A DNA stretch of 64,000 bases from Phoenix dactylifera (lineage: Eukaryota; Streptophyta; Magnoliopsida; Arecales; Arecaceae): the NCBI RefSeq assembly GCF_009389715.1, contig NW_024068224.1:1-64000 (forward strand). The letters run 5' to 3'. The translations under genes and the position numbers were made by a program. A model generated the notes under the pieces. It made no database searches and was not told the DNA's origin. It saw nothing but the letters and a program-made list of their open reading frames with translations. How positions within the stretch are numbered: position 1 is the first letter of the stretch; the number at the start of each line of letters is the position of its first letter. Shown piece by piece: positions 24,901 to 36,600 of the stretch.

Positions 24901-25132
24901 GAAGAAACCAGCAATGAAGGTCTGCCCCATTTGTGGGAAGAATGCAGGGTTGAGCACCAGCTCGCTCAAACTCCATCTCCAGAAGTCGCACAAGAGGCTC
25001 GCTTCAGGGAGCGTAGACAGTGCCATGACCGTGGAGATACAGAAGGCTCTGGAGGTGCTGAAGATCAGCCGTGGCGGCAGTGTCAGCCCAACCCAAATGA
25101 AGTCACAATCACTCGACAGGTTTTCTCATTGA
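11313..25132 (+). CDS. PHS1: PHS1-type dual-specificity phosphatase with kinase-like domain
   Basis: Ten exons: 11313-11369, 11658-11833, 14750-14969, 15757-15933, 16020-16180, 16276-17353, 17986-18132, 18201-18428, 24518-24675, 24766-25132. They join in one open frame of 922 residues, close to Arabidopsis PHS1 from memory (about 930). In Arabidopsis PHS1 acts on cortical microtubules: the phosphatase acts on MAP kinase (MPK18) and the actin-fragmin-kinase-like domain phosphorylates alpha-tubulin under osmotic stress. Here the N-terminus has FEKWLALVRKRSG. The kinase-like region is roughly residues 160-430, with DLILRNEDRLPC and GNPANLLIAD motifs. The phosphatase region is about 680-835 with active-site HCFEGKSRS (Cys near residue 782). 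A C-terminal CPICG...HLQKSH forms a zinc-finger-like element. Intron 2 (2.9 kb) holds no recognised gene. Intron 8 (6.1 kb) begins with GC and carries an antisense viral fossil. All key residues of the phosphatase loop are intact. Confidence 0.93.
18429..18430 (+). other. non-canonical GC splice donor of PHS1 intron 8
   Basis: Exon 8 must end after the TCG codon at 18426-18428 for exon 9 (ATAAGCGATGACG, from 18518+6000, i.e. 24518) to continue in frame with the conserved ISDDED sequence. The intron therefore starts GCAAGT, the classical GC-AG donor. The nearby GT at 18432 would shift the frame and give an early TGA. Confidence 0.8.
18825..18995. repeat. (AC)n-(GT)n-(AT)n microsatellite tract
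   Basis: A long (CA)n run is followed by mixed TACAT words, (GT)n, another GT run and (AT)n. The tract can pair with itself because AC and GT runs face each other. It lies at the left side of the viral insertion in PHS1 intron 8. Apparent open frames across it are repeat artefacts. Confidence 0.95.
19068..19430 (+). promoter_or_regulatory. candidate viral or retroelement promoter and leader
   Basis: TATAAAAGGGG begins at 19070. It is followed by a pyrimidine-rich leader of many CTTCCAC/CTCCC words, then TTTATGTAAAGTAAGG and a TGTGTATAAGG motif. A diverged copy of the last segment recurs near 20218 (GTAATCTTCCCTACTGG). TATA box plus leader resembles the intergenic promoter of plant pararetroviruses or an LTR. 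It points in the plus direction, the same way as PHS1, while the recognised viral frames are on the minus strand. Activity is unproven. Confidence 0.4.
19942..20193 (-). pseudogene. possible viral movement-protein fragment
   Basis: An 83-codon open segment of the viral fossil. It contains an L-x-D motif (ILVDCC) followed about 54 residues later by a glycine, which fits the LxD...G signature of the 30K movement-protein superfamily. In caulimovirids that protein aids cell-to-cell spread. Here it lies downstream of the protease segment, not upstream of the coat protein, so the element is rearranged. The assignment rests on one weak motif. Confidence 0.35.
20690..20835 (-). pseudogene. viral aspartic-protease fragment
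   Basis: Minus-strand reading gives TLIDSGADVNFI, the active-site loop (D-S-G-A, codons at 20796-20807) of a retropepsin as found at the start of the pararetroviral polymerase polyprotein. It lies just after the coat-protein region in viral orientation, as expected for that family. The frame around it is not open over a full domain. Confidence 0.65.
21007..22119 (-). pseudogene. viral coat-protein (gag-like) region with zinc knuckle
   Basis: Minus-strand frames encode a capsid-like segment with KFISGLPPLFAEKVR, then a Lys/Arg-rich stretch, then a CCHC knuckle (CYKCK...GHYANKC, codons at 21475-21516), then an acidic, Glu/Asp-rich tail. This order is typical of Caulimoviridae coat proteins. 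A stop codon sits inside the knuckle, and further stops separate the segments, so it cannot be translated as one protein. Confidence 0.7.
22557..22901 (-). pseudogene. viral polyprotein segment of unassigned function
   Basis: A 114-codon open stretch rich in Lys and Glu precedes the coat-protein region in viral orientation. It contains KLPKTIVKHLQKNVALMFTS and no recognised domain. It belongs to the viral fossil by position; a structural or transcription-factor-like role cannot be decided from the sequence. Confidence 0.35.
23000..23230 (-). pseudogene. viral segment, copy B of a direct duplication
   Basis: A minus-strand frame with FFFDWYENEYLDGLES is closely matched by a second copy 640 bp away (23641-23860), including the flanking noncoding-frame sequence CTGATGAAGCTTCG. 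The duplication shows that at least two partial viral copies were joined. No domain was recognised. Confidence 0.6.
23641..23860 (-). pseudogene. viral segment, copy A of a direct duplication
   Basis: A minus-strand frame with LFFDWYENEYLEGLES is paralogous to 23000-23230. Similarity continues past the frame into the CTGATGAAGCTTCGTTTTGC stretch in both copies, so the duplication is at DNA level and not a protein repeat. Confidence 0.6.
24118..24210. repeat. mixed AC/GT microsatellite at the right flank of the viral insertion
   Basis: TA, CA and GTAC/TACA runs followed by (TG)n. It mirrors the tract at 18825-18995 on the other side of the viral block. Confidence 0.9.
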
Positions 25133-27050
25133 TGTTTCTTGGAATAATGAAGGAACAATTGCTTCACTTACTGGACCAGTGGATTTAAGTTTTAAGAGTC
25201 TTCCAAATCTGAGATCAAATACCTTCTTCTTTAGACATGTCTACATCAACATATAGCAATGACTCCAAAAGAAAGGACCCGTCAAAGCATTGAAATAGTG
25301 CTTGGTAACCTGGGGCGAAAGTGTTGTTCATGCAACATTACTATAGATGGTTTATAGTTAAGTTTGTGGATATATCCTATATGTGGTTGCTTCATTAATT
25401 CATTATTTGTAGCCAACAGTGGTTCTGTGAGGTAGCAAGATTAGTATGAAGTTTTATAATTTGAACTCCTTTTAATTCATTATTTATAGCAGTTTCTTAT
25501 GTTGCTTATGATTCGAAATCTGATCTCATATAGGGTGGCTGGAGCAACTTTAGCATTTGGTGGGGGTATTAACGCATCATGATGCCAATTATGCTCAGCT
25601 TTTAATTCATTGCAGTTCCTAAGATCCTTAGCCTAGGTTAGGCAATCGGCTGTTTGTTTGCATTATCCTGGCGAATAACAAATAGTCTAAGAGTTCTCCA
25701 CCAATGAACCATTCTCTTCCACCTTTGTTTAGCCATAGCCTTGAATCTAATGTCTCCACTGATCACTCTGAAATGCGTAGACCGGCAGGGTACCTCTTCT
25801 ATGTAATATTTACTGGGTTATTCATGCAAGTTATCCATGCAAGATCCTTTGCAAAACCATCAATAGGCTGGGATAAATAGTAAACTTAGTCACACACTAA
25901 GAAAGCAACGGCATGATGGTTCAAACCTAGAAGCTCCATCTATATGTAGGAGGGATACAACTAAGGATAGCCTAGTTTGCCTAAATTCCTCCTTTGCCTA
26001 GTAGTCTTAAAGTAATCCATAAAAAAAAAAGAAAAAAAGAAAAACAGCTGCAGAGATTATTTTTTAAAGGGGATGCATTTCGATAGGGTGATTATACTAT
26101 TCTCTCAGTGAAAGAATTGGAGAACAGGATTATCAGTGCGAATTGATCTGGCCTGCTGCATTACCAAGGATAGCATGATTTGGCAAGTTTACAGGTCTCT
26201 AATTGGATAGCGAGTCCAATTAACCAAACTGCTCTATGTGATAGAAATAAATGAGAGAGAACAGAGGTTGCAATAGCACAAACTAAATTCTCAAATACTG
26301 GGTCTGACTATTATTATACTGAAATTGAAATTAGAATAGGTGATAATTGGAATCGAAGTAGCCATATTATCTAACGCATTTGGTTTATGGTTGAAATTGA
26401 AATTGAAATAATATTTGAATACCGAAAAAAAAAAAGTAGTGATTAAATTTTGAGAGATTGTCTTCTTTTTTTTTTTTTTTCTCTCTTTCGGTAGAATCGG
26501 GATGCAAATAGAACATGCGCTAAATTTTTTAACAAGTTTTTAAAAAAAAATTAATTTTAAGTACGGATATCCTCATAATTCTAGGGGAGATGGCTGAGGC
26601 TTTTCTAGTCTTCGATGTCACATCTTGGAGTCCCGCCAGGATATTTTGAGTACTTCTCTGGGATGGGATGAGGAAGTGTAAAATGGTAATCTGGTAGACC
26701 GCCGTCTTCAGCCTTTGAATTCAAGGAAATAAGCGATACATAATATTTATCGGTCTCGAGGAGACGCAAGAAGCATGGCATGTGAACTTCGTTTTTTCAG
26801 GTGAAAGCGAAACTTTTTTATTTTTTTTATGAATTTTGAGGCTTTCCCATCTCTTCCGTTGTCATGTCTCTTTCTCAACTTTTCGGTTGTCATGTCTCTT
26901 TCTCAATCGATACGCTTTATTCCTCTTTATTTTACGCAGAGTCTAATTCAATCCGCAGGGTCTTTTCTACAGTGATGTCATGGATCCGAGGTGTGCCCCA
27001 TCAACTCAGTGGTCATAAAATTTTGGATTATGCAAACAAACAAAGTCCCA
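25133..27050. other. 3' flank of PHS1 and intergenic region
   Basis: No supportable gene. It includes the presumed PHS1 3' UTR, an A-rich tract at 26018-26044, a T-run at 26467-26480, and a 30-odd bp tandem duplication of TTGTCATGTCTCTTTCTCAA at 26860-26910. Confidence 0.45.
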
Positions 27051-27480
27051 TAAGATGGGTGCTCCTATTGTATCAGTAGCTGAACTGGGGACTGCACGAA
27101 AAGAATTGGTATATGCTATTGATGGCTTACGGATTGATAATTTAATCATAGGAGGAGATTTCAGAACTGTTATATAGTGGGGCAAAGCATTGAGATACTA
27201 GCAAACTCTTGTTAACAGGCATTTGCGCACTCAAATTATACATTATTTTGATAAGCATATCTATAGAGAAGCAAATAGTGCTATACATTAGATAGCAAAC
27301 TATGTAGCTAGTCATAGTTGTGCACTTGTGCTATTAATTGGGAGTCGGCTTGAGAACTACCACTTTAATTTAAGAACTTTGTATCAAATGATGCTGGAAG
27401 TTTCCCGCGATTTAGCAGGTTGTACTCATGTTAGAGTTATATGAAATGAGTAACCGCTTTTACCAAAAAAAAAAAAAAAA
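27050..27480 (+). mobile_element. LINE 3' end with RNase H-like remnant and poly(A)
   Basis: Plus-strand translation gives an L1-type C-terminal RNase H remnant: GLRIDNLIIGGDF, then IYREANSAIH and IANYVASH, broken by stop codons. Sixteen adenines follow at 27465-27480. The sequence ATGATGCTGGAAG occurs both shortly before the poly(A) (about 27389) and directly after it. Only the 3' part of the element is visible, as in 5'-truncated LINE insertions. Confidence 0.65.
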
Positions 27481-28762
27481 TGATGCTGGAAGTTGTATAT
27501 ATACAAAAATTTTTGTAAAGCAGTTGATCTGTATATAGAAAAAAAAGATTGCTCTTGTGCGTGCGCACGCACGTGCGCACTCACACACGTATACAAAGAG
27601 AGAGATGCCAATATATTAATTAATATGCATAATTCTTATCAGAGTGTTATGATTAGTCTCTCTTGATTTTTTTATTATTAAGTGGACGTGATTATGCACT
27701 AGCGAATGCCTAGTCTCCATTGTTTCAGACATATACAAACATTTAATAGAAAATATATTTTGCTCAAAAAAATAATAAAGATATTGATACACTTCTAAAA
27801 GATTTAATAACTAATTTTTTTCTGCCAAATTATTTCAAAGATGAAAACTGACAGTACTTCAATATGCAAGGACTATTAATCTTAATTGAACTTCGGAAGC
27901 ATAAAATTATACAAGAATCCAAGAGATTAGGCTTGTGCTTTTAACTTAAAACAGTATTTCTACTCATTATCGTTCCATTCTTTGCTAGTTTTCTGGTCAT
28001 ATAAAGAAACCAAGGATTGGTTTACTACATAAGAGGTAAACCAGTATTGATTGAAGCTTGGGCATTCTCATAATATCTAGTTAGTATTAGCATTTTTCAA
28101 ATTCGAATATTGAAGGTTAGAGAAGTTGGAGAGCTTGTTGATCATCCTCATCCCTTGTTCTAAAAAATAGTTAAAATCTTCTTTTGTGAAAATATAATAT
28201 TAGTCAGAACTTTAGATTCCATATTCAAAAATTTTCATCTACTCCAGTCTGGAGTCTGTTTAAGGTTTTCAAAGACACAGCTACAAAAGCAATTGGATAA
28301 TTGTATCACTAGATTTGGATATTTAACATAGAGATAAAAAGCAAAAACATGGCCAAAGCGGTAATAGGTTGTAAAGTAAAGTACATGTAATAAATGGAAT
28401 AAAATTTACTTGTTATTAGTACAGTTTGTTAAATAAATTTTTTTAGTTTAGTAATAAATAAAAACATAATTATAACCCGACATAAGAATTAGTATAACTT
28501 TTTAAATAAAAATTTTCTTGTTCGACAATAAAATTTTCCATCAAATATTTATCTAAGAACCAAAAAAAAACGTTCTTCACAAGGCCCAAGGTCGGTGAGG
28601 ACTGAGGAGCAACATCCACCGTACCACGGTCCAGGATGGTAGCCGCCATAATAGAATATAATTTTTCCACGAGCAGCGTGTGCATGTCTGTACTCACTAC
28701 CTTTTTGCGGAAAGATCTTACTGGTCGATTTCACACTTGGCACAATCTATGGCTGAATTCTA
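27481..28762. other. AT-rich intergenic region
   Basis: About 1.3 kb without a recognisable gene. A GTGCGTGCGCACGCACGTG alternating purine-pyrimidine stretch lies near 27560. Confidence 0.45.
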
Positions 28763-28808
28763 GGCCCTCCTTGGGGAGCAACTGATAGCAGAGCTGCTGC
28801 TGCTGCTG

Positions 28809-28886
<78 letters not shown>

Positions 28887-30170
28887 CTCGTTCAGATAGA
28901 TTCTTCATACAGTACATATACGAATACATCCAATAAAATCAAAAAATACTAGCTCACAGAGTGTCTATGGCAATTTCCTCTCTTCTAACCAAAGGGAGTA
29001 TCTTGAGTGGTAGACCATGTAGACAACCACTCAGTCGGCCACTCCGTTGGCTTATCTGAATACATGCTTGGCCTAGAAGGTCACTCCATCCCTCATCATC
29101 ATCCCTATATCCCGGATCAAGAGGTGGTTCGTGCTCTCACCCCTCGCCCCTCCGAATCCACCCAATAATCGGAGCCGAATCGCCCTTCAGAATAATCAAA
29201 CTGGCCTGTAGCACCAGCCGCGCATATCGAAGACCAGCCCAGGCAGCTCGCAACTCTGCCTCCGAAACTGACGTGTCAAATAACTGGCAACCACCCGTTG
29301 CCACTACTCTGGAGTGTGAGCCCTGTATAACAAAGCCAACACCGCCCCGCGTACCTCCATCCAGCGCCGACCTGTCGTGTTGACAGCAGAGCTTTTGAAA
29401 GTAAAATTTTTGGAAGTAGAGTTTTATAAAATAAAGCTTTTATAAAAAAAAACTGTTTGATGTTTGATAACTATATTTCTAAAGTGCTCTGTCAGTTTAA
29501 TATGTGCCGGTAAACAAGAAAAAATATTTTTGGTATGACAAAATGACCATAAAAAATATTACATAATATCATATAACAAAGCATAATAAAATATAATATA
29601 TATCAATACATAAATATATGATATAGTATAATATAACTATAATATAATATAATATTATTATAATATAATAATATAATATTATATACTATAGCATAATAAT
29701 TTAATATAATATTAATTTATTTAAAATTATATTATGATATAATATTATATTATATTATATTATATTTATAGTATAATATAATATAATATAATATAATATT
29801 ATATTTATAGTATAATATAATAATAAAAATATAAATATTATAATTATTAGCGTAAATTAATTTTTCATAATATAATAAATTTTCTAGCTAAATGATAGAA
29901 TTAATTAAATAATTATTAAAAGGATATTTTATGTAATTATTATATTTTATCATGGATATTTTGATAAAAAACAACTTTTCGACCGGATCTAAAAGTATTT
30001 TTTCAGAAAACTCTAAAATGTAGCTTCTTGTAAAAAACTATTTTTAACTTTTTTAAAAAACCTAAAATAATTTTTTACAATTTTTATTAAATATTTTTAT
30101 TTTATTTAAAAATACTTTTAAAGAAGCAAGAAAATTTTTTTTTGCCTCCAAAACTTCTCCAAAATGGGCC
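28763..30170. mobile_element. Harbinger-like AT-rich element, interrupted by a LINE
   Basis: The left end GGCCCTCCTTGGGGAGC (28763) and right end CTTCTCCAAAATGGGCC (30170) resemble the termini of the element at 54388-56205. The inner GCAGAGCT...TTGGAAGTAGAG and TGTTTGATGTTTGATAACTA segments also match that element. The right side is followed by TAA. The middle (29580-29830) is almost pure AT with ATAATATAAT words. No transposase frame is present, so it is non-autonomous. Confidence 0.6.
28796..29384 (-). mobile_element. 5'-truncated LINE fragment with poly(A) tail
   Basis: On the minus strand, 29384 down to about 29080 encodes an L1-type RNase H segment (GGVGFVIQGSHS, then SVSEAELRAAWAGLRYA). 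A 3' UTR follows, then a 77-nt poly(A), seen as poly(T) at 28810-28886. The nine bases AGCAGAGCT occur at 28787-28795 and again at 29385-29393, flanking the insert like a target-site duplication. A short (CTG)n sits between the left duplication and the poly(T). Confidence 0.75.
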
Positions 30171-30553
30171 TAAATCAGCAGCCGACCAGACGAGAAAAAA
30201 GAGACCAGTGCTGAGGTAATGTAATTTCTTCGTACCTTCTAAAAAGTTTCCTTTCTTAAAAAAGAAAAAATTATAAAAAAATAAAGTGACGGTGCCACCA
30301 TCTTGCTTTTGACCCTAATTAGCGGCCGCGTGGCTTTTCAGACCAAAAATATTTACAGAGAGGCTAATAAGGTTACAGATTGAATGGTCTGGCCGGCGGC
30401 CGCGTCGAAAAAGAGTTGCTTAGAAATGTTATTTAATTTTTTTCTGTACTAAAATCATATAAATGATCGGTTTAGCGAAAGACAAAAAAAAAAAAACCAA
30501 AGTGGCTCGTTTTTATTTATTTGTTTATCTCCATCTCCTTTCCCTTTCCTTTC
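30171..30553. promoter_or_regulatory. likely promoter and 5' region of the receptor kinase gene
   Basis: The region between the Harbinger-like element and the receptor kinase gene contains A-rich runs, two GCGGCCGCG words (30323 and 30395) and, from 30596, a purine-rich GAGAGAAGG leader. No TATA box could be fixed. Confidence 0.35.
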
Positions 30554-30650
30554 ATGCATTCCAAGGCACGCCTCCGGGCTAAGAAAGAAACGAAAAGCAG
30601 AAGAGAGAGGGAGAAGGAAGGCAAGAGGGAGAAGAGAAGGCAAGAGGGAG
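30554..30650 (+). promoter_or_regulatory. upstream ATG in the leader of the receptor kinase gene
   Basis: An ATG at 30554 opens a frame that overlaps the main start at 30651 in another phase and, in unspliced sequence, continues to 30823. If the mRNA begins upstream of 30554, this upstream frame could lower initiation at the main ATG. The transcription start is not known. Confidence 0.35.
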
Positions 30651-33600
30651 ATGAAAGTATTAGTAGCAGCAGGGGAAGGCAAGGAGTGTTGTTCTCCACC
30701 ACATCGTGTTGCTATTCTTATAGTCTTCTCCGGACTGTTATTTTTGAGCCGCTTTCATGGCTTCGGCTGCAGAGCCCAGCAACTGGCCCAAGAAGAAGGT
30801 TTTTTTTTCCCCTCCTTTGCTAATTTTGTTGTTATTTTTTTTCCTTTTTCCTTCTTCGAACACACTGCGCTTACTCATCTACATTTCTGGTTCTCTGTTT
30901 ATTTCTTCTTTTTTTTTTTCAATTCCTATCATTGAAATAACTGCAGTTTATAAATATACAAATTTTGATCCTAATCGCAACTGATAAATTCCTACCTTCT
31001 CTGACTTAGGTCTAAGGATAAAGTAAGAGTAATGGATCTATGCTTTTCCCAAAAATAATAAATTGTGTTAGCGAATAAGGGAAAACCCAACTGCCATCTA
31101 CTCAATTCGGAGGATTTTTTCTTAATTTCTGCCGTATCGGGAAAAAGAAAAAATAATCTGGAATGTCTTTTGAAGATTAGATCGATGAATTGTTTTAAAG
31201 GAACCAAAAGAAAATTGGCTTACGAAGACTCTAATTCCATTTTTTTTTTTTCCCAAACCAAGGAATTCATGCCCCAACAAAATAAAACGGAATAGGAAGA
31301 GTTATTCGGCAATCTATTTGTGTTTTTATTTTGACGAAAAAATAACTTATTGATTGAGGATGTTTTTCTCTGAAATGGGGGACAGGAATGAAAGAGGGCC
31401 TTATTTCAGGATAGCTATTCTGTGAATAAAATAGGTTTAGCTAGAATAGAGTTCCTCCTTTCTTCATACTTTTTTGAATAAGGCCTATTCCTGTTTTATT
31501 CCTGAAAACTGAACTCTTTGGCAAGAGTTTGGCAACTATTGTCAGCTGGAATAGATTCTCTAAACTTTCTAACAAATAACAGTGGATTTGCCCAATGCTA
31601 TTGAACGGATGCTGGAAACGTACGTGTGGCATGGGTTGATAGTGGTCCAATTACAGTTCCCATGCTGGGTACCTTCTACAGCTTTAATCACTACCAGGAT
31701 CCTACCCCTTTTGACCTAGCAGAAAACATCACATCTTTATTTTTATTAAATACAGTTGAGTCATTTTTATTAAATATCTTTTTTTGTTCTTCTCATCTGC
31801 AATAATATATATTTCTGTAATGATCATAATGCACACATCTATGTTTGGTTTACGGCATTTTTTTTTTTTGAAAGCAGTACAAGTGTATAACAGAAATGAG
31901 CATAGAAAAGTTATCTAGTAGATGCTGACCCTTATTTTCGTTTTTTAACAAGCTGCTAAACTGAGGGACATGAGTTGTGGACCAAACAGTACATTGGATG
32001 GAGTATCATGTCTCCATGAACCACATCTGACATGAACCATGGGGCATTAACGCAATTCATGGACTTGCTGGAACTAATCCATGGTCTTATCAGCCGGTTG
32101 TGTTTAGTTGGCAGATTCTCGAGAAACTGTGAGAAGTCAATGAACTAAACTTTTCCTCTAAGAAAAGGAAAAAGGAATAATTTTCTTTTTCTAAAATTTT
32201 GTGTTACTAAAGCAAACTTTTCGTTCAAACATAGGGCTAACACAATATTACTATCCTTACTTGTAAATTGGGCTGTAGCCTAATAGTTGCACTTCTCCAT
32301 TTGGAGAAGGATGTGTGTTTGGTCTTGAGAGATGTTTTCTCTAGTAGTAGTTGCAGGTAATTCTTGCATCATCTTTTTGAAATGTTTGGCGGAAGATACT
32401 CACGGGGGTTTTTTTTTTTTTTTTTTGTAGTAAGTCCATAGCAAGTGAAAGGAAAAAAGTAAAAGGGAAAAAAAAGACAAGGTTACTCCATGTGCAGTTT
32501 GAATACCATGTGGTAGTAAAATTAGGCTCGTGGTATCAAAAAAAAAAAAAAAAGTAGAATTAGGCTATGCATGATTTCATTGTACACATTTTGATTTGCT
32601 ATGTGCACTAGAAAGAGCTGATGCATGAATGATAATTGATGGACCACAGTTAAAGCATTAAAGTTGATTGCCTCCAAATTGAGAAAGGAGTGGGAGTTCT
32701 CGGTGGATCCTTGTAGCGGGAATGCGGGGTGGGTGGAACCCACAAGCTCCTGTGAGATTGCCAACAATGTCACTTGCGATTGCAATGCCACCTCCAATGT
32801 CTGTCATGTGACTAGCATGTATGCCTCATGCTCGCAAATACCTCATCTTTACTACTTTTTATTGAACTCTCTATTTAAAAGAATTCTTACAAAGAAACAG
32901 AGAAAGAAATCTCAGGACTTAGTTTTTTTTATTGCAAAGAAACTGTGCAGTTTTATTGCACAGAAACTGTGCTTCTTCTAAAAGTGTAGAGTTTAAATAA
33001 AAAATGTTATGTATTCCTAAAACAGATGTAAATTTCTTATTTACCCTCGAAAAGCTTAAATTGCATCTATCCCCCAAAAAATCTACAACTTGAACTACTA
33101 TTTCAAAATCTAAAAATTCCATTCACACCCCAACAATAAGATTACATCATTCACAACTAGGATGTATGCCTCATGCTTGCAAATACCTCATCTTTACTAC
33201 CTTTTATTGAACTTTCTATTTAAAAGAATTCTTACAAAGAAACAGAGAGAGAAATCTCAGGACTTAGTTTTATTGCAAAGAAACTGTGCAGTTTTATTGC
33301 ACAGAAACTGTGCTTCTTCTAAAAGTGTAGAGCTTAAATAAAAAATGTTATGTATTCCTAAAAACGATGTAAATTTCTTATTTACGCTTGAAAAGCTTAA
33401 ATTGCAGCTATTCCCCAAAAAATCTGCAACTTGAACTACTATTTCAAAATCTAAAAATTCTATTCACACCCCAACAATAACATTACATCATTCACATTAG
33501 AAGTAATGTTACTATATTACTTTATCATTTTATCTCTCCAAAGTTTTGTACAAGTACTCTTGAAAATTGCTTAATTATTTATGCTGAAAAAGCAAGAAAA

Positions 33601-36600
33601 ACATACCAAATTTTAATTAAAAAAATCAAATTCAAAAACACTAATTTATTGAGGCTAAAGTAGTCAACTGAGAGGCCAAGTTAACTTTTAGTCTAGCCAA
33701 ATTATAATTAGAATGACAAATGAAAGCAAGATGGTTGTCAGGATATGCACACAAATGTAGTAGTTTTGAAGGAGCATAGCTGTACAGTCTACTTTTCATA
33801 AGGATAATACATGGATAAAAGAAATTTGCGAGGGTGTCTATCTGCAAAAATTTGAAAAAATATAACAAAAAAGGGCTTTTAGATTTTTGTCCGAAAGCTT
33901 TCCAACTGCCGCTATTTTTTCTAGTTTCTATTACATGCTTGTACCTTCTGGGATTGCAGCTTGCTCAAGTGTCAGAACCTAACCGGAGTTCTCCCCGAGG
34001 AATTTGCTCAGCTTACCTACTTAAGTGTGCTGTAAGTCTATGCATATGAGATTTTACAACCCCCCCCCCAAACCAAAAAAAAAGAGAAAAAGAAAAAGAA
34101 AATTGTGAGATGTATAGGAGGTGATAGGACAGCAAACTCATGCTACTGTTTTGGCTATGTAACAGAGATCTTACATGGAACTATCTCAATGGATCCATTC
34201 CTGCCACCTGGGCTTCTCTTCCTCTCACACAGCTGTAATTTATCTCTTCCCCTTGCTTCCTCATTTTTCTCCAAAACTCTTTAGTGAAAAATAAAGAAGA
34301 AAATAATGTACATGAGATAATGGTAGATTACTTCATTTTGCAGGTCTCTCCTAGGAAATCGGATCTCCGGGAGCATCCCAAAGGAGCTTGGAAGCATCAT
34401 CTCCCTTCAGTCCCTGTACTTCTCCCTGCCTCCACCATAATTTTTTTTATTTAGCTCTTCTATCTTTCTCTCTCTCTCTAAATTATTTTAGAACAGGGTG
34501 TTGGAAAATAACCAGCTGCAAGGCTCAATTCCTGCGGCTCTTGGTAACCTGATCAACTTAAATCGCTTGTAAGACTTTTTTTGGGTCACACAAGATATAT
34601 TTATTTGTCCATTGCCTTTTTTCTTTATTGGATTTTTCATTATTCTAAATTGCAGTAATACTTTTCCTTCTTCCAGCCTTGTTTCAGCGAATAACTTGAC
34701 TGGGGAGTTGCCAGATTCACTTGGCAATCTTAAGAATCTGACAGACTTGTACGTCACAAATTTCTTCCCTCTGCCCAGTTAGGAAGTGAGCTCAATGTTC
34801 TTATTGACAATTTTTAAATAGCTATAATGGTCATATTTCACCATAGCAACAATATTCTACAAATTATTGAAGAACATTGAATTATTCTCAAATTTTTAGG
34901 CGAGCAAATGATACCCTATGTTCTTGCTGGTCCTGTTATGTTTACCACTGTTCAGTATTTTTGCCTCCCCCTGCATGATTCTATATGAACAAAAATACAA
35001 ATATTTCAACAATCCTTATTGTTTTCATATTTCTAAGTTTCAAATTTTGTGATCCAAGCTCCTCCCAAGTTTTTGGCAAACTTTTGCATTTTTTCCTTTT
35101 TCTTTTGGTACATCTTTTCGCCTTTTCTGAATTCCAAGTGTAACCAAATTGTTCCCAAATATCATGACTATGGTTATCACTAGAATGTACTTGCATGAAC
35201 CATGGGTCTTTCATCAGCTCGTTCATTTGAAATGTTACCTAGAATTAAAAATTTGAGTAGATGCTAAAATTTTTCAACTCTATACAGTAGAATAGATGGG
35301 AACCCAATATCTGGGAAAATTCCTAGCTTCCTCGGGAACTGGACTAAGCTCCAAAGGATGTGAGTGCTACCACTACTCTTCCATGTCTCTTGCTGATATT
35401 GTTGCAGTACGAGCCTGGAGATCAATAAATTGACCTGTAAACTATTTGTTTGTAGAGACATGCAGGGAACATCCATGGAGGGGCCTTTTCCTCCAACTTT
35501 CTCGACATTGGAATCCTTAACTCAGCTGTAAGTTCTCTTTTTACTTGTTCACTCCATTCATATCTGCTAGTCCAGTGGTTTCCAATCAAGTTCATAATGT
35601 GGCTGGGACTACAGGAGAGTTTCTGACTTAAAGGGGGGGGATGGGAAGTTCCCTCCGCTGCAAAACATGAAAAACATGGAAAGCCTGTAAGTGTGATGAA
35701 GTAAAGTTCCTTAAGGAAGCAATAGCATATGGATGCAGTCCATTGCTTTTCTTATTTGAGTACATACCAACTGCGGGTCTTGGTCTTATACAGGGTGTTG
35801 AGAAACTTGTCAATATCTGGTGAACTTCCTGATTTTATTGGGGAAATGACCAATCTTAAAAGCTTGTAAGTTTACCCAGAACTTCTCTTAGCGACCTGTA
35901 GCTTTATCAGTTGTTTGCATTAAAATCAGTACTTTGTTTGATTCAAACAATTGGCTCGTGTGAAATTTAACCATACAAATAACTAACATGGCTGCAAAAC
36001 ATTCCTAATATACATTATAATTTTCTTGCAGAGATCTTAGCTTTAACAATCTGACAGGTCCAATTCCAAGCAGCTTTGATGGACTGATGAATTCAATAAA
36101 TTATATGTAAGCAAATAAGAAAAATATACATATATTCTTCTTGTTGACAGTTGCTTCATGTACTAAGTTTTAGTCTAACTTTTATCCCTTATTTTTTTAT
36201 GTTTTTGATGGTTTCTTTCATACCCAATTGACTTTTCTCATTTAGGTACCTTACTAATAACATGCTAAATGGAACAATACCTAACTGGATCTTGAGCAGC
36301 CATCGAAGTTTGTATGTCATACTTGGATCATTTTAAGCTGCACATTGTTTGGTTATGACAAGTTGTTCATCAATAAATAATTCAGATTCATCATCTTATG
36401 AGATTCAAATTTGCAGGGATATTTCTTACAACTCCTTTACGGGATCCTTGGCTCCATCTAGTTGTCAAGAAGGAAATTTGTAAGGATTCTTAACTTCAAT
36501 GCTCCCTCTTGGTCAATTGGTTCTAGTCAGCGATTTGTTTATTCCATTTCTTCGAGTACTTATTTCCTTTCTTATAGGAACATGGTTTCTAGCTATTCAT

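Noticed and set aside
28747..28929. Poly-lysine frame
   Set aside because: It is the translation of the LINE poly(A) tail.
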